Assembly: GCA_006176705.1 (NCBI GenBank)
Contig: QRFJ01003083.1
Coordinates: forward strand, 1 to 64,000
Length of the DNA stretch: 64,000 nucleotides
Direction of reading: 5' to 3'
From: Cocos nucifera
Lineage: Eukaryota; Streptophyta; Magnoliopsida; Arecales; Arecaceae
The notes beneath the pieces are model-generated. The model worked only from the letters and a program-made list of their open reading frames with translations, did no database searches and was not told the origin of the DNA. The number at the start of each line of letters is the position of its first letter. Position 1 is the stretch's first letter. Positions 11,501 through 21,189 of this stretch are shown here, one piece after another. Made by a program: the position numbers and the translations under genes.

Positions 11501-11520
11501 AAAGAACTTGATCCTTCTTA
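8520..11520 (+). pseudogene. T1 antisense gene: Transposase_28-like N-terminus, coiled-coil C-terminus
   Basis: Tat-lineage gypsy elements often carry a gene antisense to gag-pol near the 3' LTR. Here the frame at 8712-8990 contains YLEAFHAGLRLFLPDF and, about 20 residues on, SNSFRFIIGCL. This fits the 'putative gypsy type transposon' family Pfam PF04195. Downstream come an acidic/Ala-rich stretch (9369-9660), an EAFQKGYELYEDRVATKF segment (about 10240-10300), and coiled coils at 10589-11059 and 11174-11520, rich in Lys, Glu and Leu. Pieces end at likely splice acceptors: TTATGGTAG before 9368, TTTATTACAG before 9901, GTTATTCAG before 10604. A spliced gene is therefore probable. In-frame stops remain at several places. 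Function is unknown. Confidence 0.6.
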
Positions 11521-11689
11521 GAACTATTTTCTCTCGCCCATTTTTTTTCTTGTACAATCGGTCTTGTAGATCCTTATTTTATAATCAACTTTATTTTTAA
11601 TAAAGCCATACTTCCTTCAATCATTCTTTTATTCTGCTTGGGTTTAATATTTGTTCACCTCTTCATTTCCTTCATTTTTCTCTTGTCTC
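11521..11689. other. 3' flank of the antisense gene
   Basis: AT-rich, with an AATAAAGCC polyadenylation-like signal near 11599-11607 on the plus strand. Otherwise nothing is recognisable. T3 has an equivalent T-rich stretch at 51224-51430. Confidence 0.4.
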
Positions 11690-11932
11690 ATATAACCGAG
11701 GGTCTTTACTATCCGTGTCAAGATGAGATTCTTCTTCTATTTCTGACATGGTAGGGCTTCCTATTTTTCTATCACGATGAGGTTCTCCTCCTATTCTTGA
11801 TGGGGTTGGCCTTTCTTTGTTAGGGCGAGGTCCTTCTTCTGTCCCTAATAAAGATATAGAGGCACAAAAGGGTCATTGAAAGGGCCTCTCCCTTCCTCTT
11901 ATCTTAAATAATCGAAAGTCTTCATCATCCAC
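11690..11932. repeat. T1 hairpin tandem array, left part (one unit)
   Basis: One unit of the array that continues at 18624, cut by T4 at the duplicated TCCAC (11928-11932). It contains the GATGAGGTTCTCCTCC and GGGCGAGGTCC modules and ends in TCTTCATCATCC. Confidence 0.8.
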
Positions 11933-13272
11933 TATTGGTGCAGAATCTGGTTGATGCCAGATCGAGCTGGAGCTAAGGAAGAGGTCACCGCCAGTGACCT
12001 ACAAAATAAAGTTCCATCTGAAGTTGGTGGTGGTGGCTCAGGCAGAACCCTCCGATGATCAAATCAGTTCTTCTAGCCAACAGAAATGGAGTGCTCAGAA
12101 AAGAGTTCGGTAGAGTTTAGGAAAGGAGAAGAGAGCTTAGAGAAAACGTATCTAAGGATCCCTTTTTATAGATGGAGCCTGTAGCAAACTGATAGTGACA
12201 GCCATAACCGCCCGGTAGTGGGCTGCTTGGGGCCGCATGGGATTTGATATGGAGAGAGGGGTGTCATTAGACTAATAATGGCAGCCATAACCGTCTGATA
12301 GTGGGCCGCTCGAGGTCACATGGGGTTTGCTATGGAGAGAGGGGTGTTGTCAGACTGATAGTGATTACTCATCAAAATTTAATAGCCATAGTTCGAACGA
12401 AGCAGGCATTGGTTGGTGAAGAACTTTGACATATATCAATTCCAAACGAGTTCGGACTCCTGAAGGAAATATGTCTAGAGGGAATCATCTGGAAGGAATA
12501 CTACTTAAATTCTGGAAGTAATCTATTAGAAAAATCTAGATGAAGTTTGGCTGAAGGAGAAGTTTGGAAGGAGTTCAACTTCTATAGGCATTCGATTGAA
12601 GAAGAGATCTGGAAGGAGTTTGGCTCCTATAGAAATTCAACTAAAGGAGAGGTCCGAAAGGAGTTTGGCTCCTAGAGGAATATGACTGAAGAAGAGGTTC
12701 GGAAGAAGTTCAGCTCTCAAAGAAATCCGACTGAAGGAGAGATTCAAAAGGAGTTTGGCTCCTGGATGTATTCAACTGAAGGAGAAGTCTAAAAGGAGTT
12801 CGGCTCCTACAGGCATCCAACTGAAGGAGAGGTTCGAAAGGAGTTTGGCTCCTCGAGGAATCCGATTGAAGAAGATATTCGAAAGGAGTTCGGTTCCTAG
12901 AGATTTTCGACTGAAGGAGAAGTCCGAAAGGAGTTTGCCTCCTATAGGCATCCGACTAAAGGAGAGGTCCGGAAGGAGTTCAGCTCCTGTAGGCATCCGA
13001 CTGAAGGAGAGGTTTGGAAGGAGTTTGGCTCTGGAAAGAATTTGATTGAAGGAGAGGTCCAAAAAAAGTTCAGCTCCTGAAGGAATCTGACTGAAGGAGG
13101 AGTTCCGCTAAGGGAGGAGTTCGAAAGAAGTTCGACCGCTGGAGGAGTCCAGCTACTGAAGGAGTTCGGCTACTAAAAGAAGAATTTTTGATCGAAGCTC
13201 TTCCGTAATTATCAGTTACATTAGGCTAAGCATCAGACTGAACTTCGATGGGAGTGTGGTTTATCCCCAATA
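11933..13272 (-). repeat. T4 3' LTR
   Basis: 1340 bp. The minus-strand TATA box is near 12164-12174 (CTATAAAAAGGG). A tandem array of about 45-bp units occupies 12540-13130, each unit with the inverted repeat AGGAG-TTCGG-CTCCT. The ORFs at 12755-13045 (plus) and 13062-12772 (minus) are read-throughs of the array. Confidence 0.85.
12540..13130. repeat. 45-bp tandem array in T4 3' LTR
   Basis: About 13 imperfect units of the type GAAGGAGAGGTCCGAAAGG followed by AGTTCGGCTCCT and an AT-GGCATCCGACT spacer. Period 45 bp is three-divisible, so all frames stay open over long stretches. The central AGGAG/CTCCT stems are mostly preserved. Confidence 0.8.
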
Positions 13273-13290
13273 ATAGTCCCCCCACTCTCG
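13273..13290 (-). promoter_or_regulatory. T4 polypurine tract
   Basis: The minus strand reads GAGAGTGGGGGGACTATT directly upstream of the 3' LTR, equivalent to the T1 tract. Confidence 0.65.
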
Positions 13291-13384
13291 AGTTCGAAAT
13301 TCGAAGGAAAAGAGTATAAAAAAGATGACTGCCAAAGTTTTTTTCGGGCTCTACACCCGTTAAATCTCGAGGAAGATCTTATTT

Positions 13385-15240
13385 TCAACCGAGGTTGAAG
13401 GAGATCTTATCTACTATTGACGTTGACATTGATGCTCAGGGAAGATCTTATCTTCAGTCGAGGTTGAAGGAAATCTTATCTCCTGTTGGCATCGACGTTG
13501 AAGCTTGAAGGAGATCTTATCTCCAGCCAAGGTTGAAGGAGATCTTATCTTCTGTTGATGTTGAAGCTCGGAGGAGATCTTATCTCCAACTGAGGTTGAA
13601 AGAGATCTTATCTCCTATTGGCATTGACGTTGAAGCTTAGGAGGGATCTTATCTCCAGTCGAGATTGAAGGAGATCTTATCTCCTCTTGGCATCGACATC
13701 AAAGCTCGAGAAAGATTCTTATCTCCAGCCAAGATTGAAGGAGATCTTTATCTCCTATTGACATTGAAGCTCGGGAGAGATCTTATCTTCAGTTGAGGTT
13801 GAAGAAGATCTTATCTTCTATTGACATTGACATTGAAGCTTGGAGGAGATTTTATCTCCAGCCGAGATTGAAAGTGATCTTATCTTCTGTTGAAGGGTTG
13901 GAGTTCGGGGGAGATCTTATCTCCAGTCGAGGTTGAAGGAGATCTTATCTCCTATTGAAGTTGAAGCTTGGGAGAGACCTTATCTCCAACTGAGGTTGAA
14001 GGAGATCTTATCTCCTATTATCATAGACGTTGAAGCTTTGAGAAGATCTTATCTTTAGTCGAGGTTGAAGAAGATCTTATCTCCTATTGACATGGACGTT
14101 GAAGCTCGGAGGAGATCTTATCTCCAGTTGAGATTAAAAGAGATCTTATCTTCTGTTGACGTTGAAGCTCAGGAGAAAAATTATCTCCAACTGAGGTTGA
14201 AGAAGATCTTATCTTCTATTGGCTTTGACGTTGAAGCTCGAGAGAGATCTTATCTCTATCCAAGGTTGAAAGGAGATCTTATCTCCTTTTGGCATCAACG
14301 TCGAAGATCAGGGGAGATCTTATTTCCAGTCGAGGTTGAAGAAGATCTTATCTCCTATTGACATTGAAGCTTGGGGAAGATCTTATCTCCAGCCGAGGTT
14401 GAAAGAGATCCTATCTTCTGTTAATGTTGACATTGGAGCTTGGAGGAGATCTTATCTCCAGCCGAGGTTGAAGGAGATCTTATCTTCTATTGAAGGATTT
14501 GGAGCTCGAGGGAGATCTTATCTCCAACCGAGGTTGAAGGGAGATCTTATCTCCTATTGACGTTGAAAGCTCGGGGAGATCTTATCTCCAGCCGAGTTTA
14601 AAGGAGTTCTTATCTCCTGTTGGCATAGTCACTGAAGCTCGGAGGAGATCTTATCTCTAGTCGAGATTGAAGGAGATCTTATCTCTTATTGACGTGGATG
14701 TTGAAGCTTGGGGGAGATCTTATCTCCAATTAAGGATGAAGGAGATCTTATCTCCTGTTGGCATCGATGTTGAAGCTCGGGGGAGATCTTATCTCCAGCC
14801 GAGGTTGAAGGAGATCTTATCTTCTATTGACGTTGATGCTTGGGGAAGATCTTATCTCCAGTCGAGGTTGAAGAAGATCTTATCTCCAACCGAGGTTGAA
14901 TAAGATCTTATCTACTATTGATGTTGATGTTGATGTTGATGCTTGGGGAGATCTTATCTCCAGTCGAGGTTGAAGGAGATCTTATCTTCCATTGGCATCG
15001 ACATTGAAGCTCGAAGGAGATCTTATCTCCAGCTGAGGTTGAAGAAGATCTTATCTCCTATTGATGTTGAAACTCAGAGAAGATCTTATCTCCAACTAAG
15101 GTAGAAGGAGATCTTATCTCCTGTTGATGTTGACGTTGAAGCTCAGAGGAGATCTTATCTCCAATCGAGGTTGAAGGAGATCTTATCTCCTATTGAAGGG
15201 TTGGAGCTCGGTGGAGATCTTATCTCCAATCGAGATTGAA
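13385..15240. repeat. T4 internal array of GGAGATCTTATCTCC hairpin units
   Basis: About 29 units averaging 66 bp (range roughly 60-75), counted by the recurring CGAGGTTGAAGGAGATC segment. Each unit usually carries two copies of the perfect inverted repeat GGAGAT-CTT-ATCTCC, separated by GACGTTGAAGCTCGG-type or CAGCCGAGGTTGAA-type spacers. It lies where T1 has its antisense gene. Plus-strand ORFs at 14065-14361, 14336-14560 and 14667-14903 are read-throughs of the units, giving an LKEILSPIDVDVEARGRSYL-like peptide repeat. I do not claim them as genes. Confidence 0.85.
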
Positions 15241-15354
15241 GTACTTCGACTTACTCATATTAGGATGAGGTTCTCCTCCTGTTCCTAATATGGCCACTAT
15301 TGATTGCTTTTTTGCTATCATCACATAGTTTTTACACTAAGAAATAATAATATT
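15241..15354. repeat. Fragment of the T1-type hairpin array in T4
   Basis: It contains ATATTAGGATGAGGTTCTCC and CTGTTCCTAATATGG, one hairpin module of the kind found in T1 and T3. T4 therefore descends from an element that also had that array. Confidence 0.6.
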
Positions 15355-15590
15355 AAAATGGAGGAGTTTTATTGAAGAAAAATTACTGGTAGTGCATCCT
15401 CAGATTTTTCAAATTCTAACATCGTAGGAGCGTTATTCCTTCGAGCTCCTTCAGGCAATAAGTTTTGGGCTGGATGATCTCCTCTATTTCATATTGGCCT
15501 TCTCAATTTCGGGCAAGCTTCCCCTAGCTTTGAGACTGAGGGATAGCGGCTTGCCGAAGCACTAAGTCCTCCAGAGATAGTATTGATGAT
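15355..15590 (-). pseudogene. T4 integrase C-terminal tail
   Basis: It aligns with 52390-52620 in T3, where the minus strand encodes the end of integrase (GDLVLWR and NWKGPYKV type motifs). Only about 75 codons remain. The next sequence in T4 (from about 15590) is the gag 3' end, so the deletion joins gag to the integrase tail. It is non-functional. Confidence 0.6.
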
Positions 15591-15594
15591 GTTG

Positions 15595-17090
15595 AGAGGT
15601 GGTCAATCTCTTTGTTGTTCTTTTCTCATTGGTGGTTCTGGCTATGGTAGTGTCCTTGGCCGATCTACTCTTGCTTCAGGTTGGCATTTGAGGAATCAAA
15701 CCAGTCGGCCTCTCTTGATGAGCTCCTCGATTTTATCTTGGAGTTGAATGCATTCTGTCGTGGACATGGTCACAATGGTAGAGGCAGTACTTCCTTCGAT
15801 TGTGCTTGTTTGGAGGAGATCATAATTCTTCTGATCTTGGTAGCTGATTCTTGATTTCCATTAGAACTTGAGTTTTAGGAGCATTAACGGGGGCATAGTT
15901 GTGGAACCTTCCAAGGGGAGAACTTCTTCGTGCCCTTCTATTTGATCTTCTTTGATGATGAGCTCGAGAGAGAGTTCGGGCTCACTTGCACTCAGGGAGA
16001 GACCGTGAGCAAGATTGAACTTCACTCGACCCTCCATCAACGATGGGTCTATGTCGCTCTCCTATAGCTTCCTCATCCTTCAACTTAAAGGCTTCTTCCA
16101 CTCGGGCATATTCCTTAGCTCGAGCTAGCAGATCGGCAAAGTTCCTGGGGTACTTCTTCTCCAAGGAGAACAATAAATCATTCTTTTGAAGGCCACCCTT
16201 GAGTGCGGCCATTGCAATAGTCTAATCCAGGTTTCGGATCTCCAACGCAGTAGCATTAAATCGAGTGACATAAGCTCGGATAAATTCTTCCTCCTTCTAT
16301 TTGATATTCATCAGAAAATTTGAAACTCGACGGGGATGTTGACTGCTAAAAAAATGAGCCATAAACTGATGCCTCATCTGGTCAAAGGAGAAAATTGTTC
16401 CCGACTTCAATGTCGAGTATGAGTTTCTTGCTACTTTCTTTAAGGTAGATGGAAAAGCTCAGCATAATATGGCCTCTGGTGCGCCTTGGAGTAGCATCAT
16501 GGTTCGAAAGGCTTTCAGATGATTGACCAAATTAGAGGTTCCATCGTACCTTTCAAATTGGAGAAGCTTAAAGTTCGACAGAATGGGCTCTCGCATAATT
16601 CAGAGAGAGAAAGGAGGATCGATGCAGATGTCATCATGGTGAACCAGAATAATGTGGCAGAGTCCCTCAATCCGTCGATCCATCTTCCATAGTTTTTGAT
16701 CATGGATGTCATCTTGATCGTAGATCTTGGAAGACTTTCGATTGTGGATGCAAAGATTCCTTCAGAAGAAGAATCATGATTCGAGCAAGGATCCTCTACT
16801 CTCTGTTTCTCCTTCCTAGAGATGACGGATATGCTAGCCCAAGTGCTCCTCCTTGGGATCGGTTCTTGACATCCTAACGGTAGGTTTCCTAATAGAATCA
16901 CCACCAGAGGCGCCGCATGGCCTGCACCATTTCAGTGAGATCCTGAATCCACTGCATTAGCAGGTTAAACTGCTGTGGATCTACCACGACCATCAATGGA
17001 CGAGGAGGTTGAAGCACTGATGATGGAGCAGTGACAGACGAATCTAGCCCAGATCTGATAGCAAAAGCAATAGATCTTTGGATAGTCATC
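15595..17090 (-). pseudogene. T4 gag
   Basis: Minus-strand gag of the Tat type, broken by frameshifts and stops. The start region near 17089 includes VVVDPQQFNLLMQWIQDLTE. The core at 16220-16560 aligns with T1 and T3 gag (LNFSNLKGT and LINIK-type segments). The piece at 16212-15982 contains MAALKGGLQKNDLLFSLEKK and ARAKEYARVEEAFKLKDEEA, a hallmark of this gag family. The C-terminal nucleic-acid-binding region near 15720-15830 is recognisable but degraded. Gag forms the particle and binds RNA. With no pol, this element would need enzymes in trans. Confidence 0.75.
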
Positions 17091-17204
17091 CTCTTTGGAG
17101 ATATTTCTCAGGATTAATGGAGAGGATGGAGATGAACCTTGAAGAAGAAGATCTACAAGATCGACTGAGCACTCCTTTAAGAACAAGAATACCTTAGAAA
17201 TAGA

Positions 17205-17227
17205 GTCTCTTCCTCTAGCACCAATCC
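17205..17227 (-). promoter_or_regulatory. T4 primer-binding region
   Basis: The minus strand immediately after the 5' LTR reads GGATTGGTGCTAGAGGAAG. T1 (GGATTGGCATTAGAGGAAGG) and T3 (TGATTCGCACTAGAAGAAGG) have the same segment. It is a plausible primer site, but I could not assign the tRNA. Confidence 0.45.
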
Positions 17228-18623
17228 TATTGGTGCAGAATCTGGTTGATGCTGGATCGAGCTAAAGCTGAGGAAGAGGTCACCGCCAGTGATCTGCAAA
17301 ATAAAGTCCCATTCAGAGTCGGTGGTGGTGGCTCCGGTAGGATCCTTCGACGATCAAGTCAACTCTTCTGACTAACAAAAATGGAGTGCTCAAAAAAGAG
17401 TTCGACAGAATTTTGGAAAGGAGAAGAGAGCCTAGAGAAAACGTATCTGAGGGTTCCTTTTTATAGATGGAGCCTATAGCAGACTGATAGTAATAGCCAT
17501 AACTGTCCGATAGTGGGCCGCTCAGGGCTGCATGGGGTTTGGTATGGAGAGAGGGGTGTCATCAGACTGATAGTGATAACCATAACCATCCGATAGTGGG
17601 CCGCATGGGGTTTGCTACGGAGAGAGGAGTGTTGTCAGACTGATAGTGATCGTTCATCGAGATTTAATAACCGTAGTTTGAAGGAAGTAGACATTGGCTG
17701 GTGAAGAACTTTGACACATATCAATTTTGAAGGAGTTTGGATTCTGAAAGGAATACATCTTGAGGGGATCATCTGGGAGGAATACTACTTGAATTTTGAA
17801 AGTAATTCATTGGAGGAATCCAGATGAAGTTTGGCTGAATGAGAAGTCTAGAAGGAGTTCAGCTCCTATAGGCATCCGACTGAAGGAGAGGTCCGAAAGG
17901 AGTTTGGCTCCTATAGAAATTCAACTGAAGAAGAGGTCCGAAAGGTGTTTGGCTTTCGGAGGAATCTGATTGAAGTAGAGATTTGGAAGGAGTTCGGCTC
18001 TTGGAGGTATCCGACTGAAGGAGAAGTTCGAAAGAAGTTTGGCTCTTGTAGGCATCCGACTGAAGGAGAAGTTTGGAAGAATTTTGACTCCTTTAGGCAT
18101 CTGACTGAAGAAGAGGTTCAGAAGGAGTTTGGCTCCTATAAGCATCCGACTGAAGGAGAGGTCTGAAAAAAGTTTGGCTCCTCGAGAAATCCGATTGAAG
18201 GAGAGGTCTGAAAAGAGTTTGGCTCCCAGAGGAATCCGACTAAATGAGAGATTTGAAATGAATTCAGCTCTTGAAGGTATCTGACTGAAAGAGAAGTTCG
18301 AAAGGAGTTTGGCTCTTATAGGCATCCGACTGAAGGAGAGGTCCGAAAGGAGTTCGGCTCCTATAGGCATTCAACTAAAGGAAAGGTCTGAAAGAAGTTC
18401 GATTCCTGAAAGAATCTGATTGAAGGAGAGGTCTGAAAGGAGTTCGGCTCCTAAAAAAATCGGACTGAAGGAGGAGTTCGGCTGAGGGAGAAGTCTGAAA
18501 GGAGTTCGGTTGGGGTTCGACCGCTGAAGAAAGAATTTTTAGTTGAAGCTCTTCCATAATTTTTAGTTACATTAGGCTAAGCATTAGACTGAACTTCAAC
18601 AAGAGCGGGATTTATCCCCAACA
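17228..18623 (-). repeat. T4 5' LTR
   Basis: 1396 bp, minus-strand ends TGTTGGGGATAAATCC and CTGCACCAATA. It carries a TATA box near 17457-17467 (CTATAAAAAGG on minus) and a 45-bp array at about 17830-18480. ORFs at 18370-17921 (MPIGAELLSDLSFSR-type 15-residue repeats) and 17945-18166 are array read-throughs. Confidence 0.85.
17830..18480. repeat. 45-bp tandem array in T4 5' LTR
   Basis: About 14 imperfect units with AGGAG-TTCGG-CTCCT inverted repeats, the partner of 12540-13130. Unit number differs slightly between the two LTRs, which explains most of their 56-bp length difference. Confidence 0.8.
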
Positions 18624-21185
18624 TCCACGTTAGGATGAGGTCCTCCTCTTGCTTTTGATATGGTTAGCCTTTTTTATCCTCCTATCAGGATGAGATTTTC
18701 CTCCTATTCTCGATGGGGTTGGCCTTTCTTTGCTAGGGCAAGATCCTTCTCCTATTCCTAACAAAGATACAGAGGTACAAAAAGGCCGTTGAAAGGGCTT
18801 CTCTCCTCCTATCTTAAATAATCGGAGGTCTTCATCATCCGTGTCAGGACGAGGTCCTCCTCCTATTTCTAATATGGTTGATTTTTTTTGTCCTCCTATC
18901 AGGATGAGGTTCTCCTCCAGTTCTCGATGTGATTGATCTTTCTTTGTTAGGATAAGGTCCTCCTCTTATCCCTAACAAAGATATAGGAGAACAAAAGGGT
19001 CATTGAAAGAGCCTCTCCCCTCCTCCTATCTTAAATAACTGAAGATCTTCATCACTCATGTTAGAATGAGGTTCTCCTACTATTCCTGACATGGTTGGTC
19101 TTTTTAGTCCCCCTATCAGGATGAGGTTTTCCTCCTATTTCTGATGGGGTTGGTCTTTTTTTTCTTAGGGCGAGGTCCTCCTCCTATCCCTATCAAAGGT
19201 AAAGAGGCACAAAAGGACTGTTGAAAGGGCCTCTCCCATCCTCCTACCTAAAATAACCAGAGGTCTTCATCATGCATGTCATAACGACGTCCTCCTATTT
19301 CTGATATGGTTGGCTTTTTTGTCCTCTTATCAGGATGAGATTATCCTCCTGTTTTTGATGGGATTGGCCTTTCTTTGTTAGGACGAGACCCTCATCCTAT
19401 CCCTAACAAAGATATACGAGCATAAAAGGACCATTAAAAGGGCCTCTCCCCTCCTCCAATTTTAAATAACCAGAGGTCTGCATCATCCATGTCTGGACAA
19501 GGTCCTCCTCTTGTTCCTAACATAGTTGATCCTTTTTATCCCACTATCAGGATGAGGTTCTCCTCTTGTTCCTGATGGATTTGGCCTTCATTTGTTAGGG
19601 CGAGGTCATCCTCCTATCCCTAACAAAGGTATAGGAGCACAAAAGGACCATTGAAAGAGCCTCTTCCCTCCTCCTATCTTAAATAACTAGAGGTCTTCAT
19701 CACCCATATCAGGATGAGGTCCTCCCCCTGTTCCTGATACGTTGGCCTTTTTTATCCCTCAATCAGGACAAGGTTTTCTTCCTATTCTTGATGGGATTGT
19801 CCTTCCTTTATTAGGACGAGATCCTCCTCCTATCCCTAACAGTGGTATACGGGTACAGAAAGATCTTTGAAAGGGCCTCTCCTCTCCTCCTATCTTAAAT
19901 AACCAAAGATCTTCATCACCTATATCAGGACGAGGTCCTCCTCCTGTTCCTGATATGGTTGGCCATTTTTGTCCTCCTATCAGGATGAGGTTCTCCTCCT
20001 ATTCCTGATGAGGTTGATCTTTCTTTGTTCGAGCAAGATCCTCCTCATATCCCTAACAAAGATATTGGATCATAAAAGGGCCGTTGAAAGGGCCTCTCAT
20101 CTCCTATTTTAAATAATCGAAGATCTTTATCATCCATGTCAGGATGAGATTCTTCACCTATTCCTGATATAGTTGGCCTTTTTTAACCCCCTATCAAGAT
20201 GAGATTCTCCTCCTATTCTTGATGGGATTGGCCTTCCTTTGTTAGGATGAGGTCCTCCTCCGATCCTTAACAAAGGTATAGGGATACAAAAGGATCCTTG
20301 AAAGGATCTCTCCCCTTCTGCTATCTTAAATAACTGAAAGTCTTTATCACCCATGTCAGGATGAGGTTCTCCTCCTGTTCCTAATATGGTTGGTCTTTTT
20401 TGTCCCCCTATCAGGATGAGGTTCTCCTTCGATTCCTGATGAGGTTGGTTTTTCTTTGTTAGGTCGTGGTCCTCCGCTTGTCTCTAACAAAGATATAGGA
20501 GCACAAAAGGGCCGTTGAAAGGGCCTCTCTCCTCCTATCTTAAATAATTAAAGATCTTCATCGCCCATATCAGGATGAGTTCTTCCTCCTATTCTTCACA
20601 CGGTTGGCCTTTTTGATCCTCCTCTTAAGATGAGGTTCTCCTCCTGTTCCTGATGGAGTTGGTCTTTCTTTGTTAGGATGAGATCCTCCTCCTATCCCTA
20701 ATAAAAGTATAGGAGCACAAAAGGATTGTTGAAAGGGTCTCTCCCCTCCTCCTATCTTAAATAATCGAAAATCTTCATCACCCATGTTAGGATGAGGTCC
20801 TCTTGTACCTAACATGGTTGGCTTTTTTTATCTCTTATTAGGATGAGGTTCTTCTCCTATTCTTAATGGAGTTGGCCTTCCATTGTTAGGATGAGGTCCT
20901 CTTCCTCTTCCTAACGAAGGTATAGCGGCACAAAAGGGCCATTAAAAGGGCCTCTCCCTCCTATTTTAAATAATTGATGGTCTTCATCACCCATGTCAGG
21001 ATGAGGTCCTCTTATTCTTGACATGGTTGGCCCTTTTGTCCTCCTATCAGGATAAGATTCTCCTCCTATCCCTGATCGGATTGGTCTTTCTTTGTTAGGA
21101 CGAGGTCCTCCTTCCATCCCTTAGAAAGGTATAGGAACACAAAAGGATTGTTGAAAGGGCCTCTCCCTTCCTCCTATCTTAAGTA
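18624..21185. repeat. T1 hairpin tandem array, main part
   Basis: About 12 units with a period near 215 bp (the TCTTCATCACCC marker recurs at about 18831, 19045, 19262, 19474, 19692, 19909, 20124, 20340, 20555, 20772 and 20980). Each unit holds three hairpin modules with related loops (GAGGTCCTCCTCCTAT) but different stems: CATGTCAGGA/TCCTGACATG, ATCAGGA/TCCTGAT and TTTGTTAGGG/CCCTAACAAA (for example 19591-19600 with 19618-19627). Minus-strand ORFs (20354-20154, 20815-20570, 21117-20911) read the unit as a Gly/Pro/Arg-rich peptide. I treat them as array by-products. Confidence 0.85.
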
Positions 21186-21189
21186 ACTG

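Larger units (their letters stand above)
11933..18623 (-). mobile_element. T4: gag-only Tat-like element inside T1
   Basis: A 6691-bp minus-strand element with LTRs 17228-18623 (5') and 11933-13272 (3'), flanked by a perfect 5-bp duplication TCCAC (11928-11932 and 18624-18628). On the minus strand it reads 5' LTR, primer region, gag, a short integrase tail, a 1.9-kb hairpin-rich tandem array, polypurine tract, 3' LTR. Protease through the integrase core are deleted, so it would depend on a partner such as T3's family. Its ends (TGTTGGGGAT and CACCAATA) match those of T1 and T3. Confidence 0.85.

Noticed and set aside
13385..15240. CRISPR-like regularly spaced repeats
   Set aside because: Units and spacers are both repeated and similar to each other, there are no unique spacers or cas genes, and the context is a plant retroelement.
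17921..18370. 149-codon repeat-protein ORF on the minus strand
   Set aside because: Produced by the 45-bp array, whose period keeps frames open; no start context and no conservation beyond the DNA repeat.
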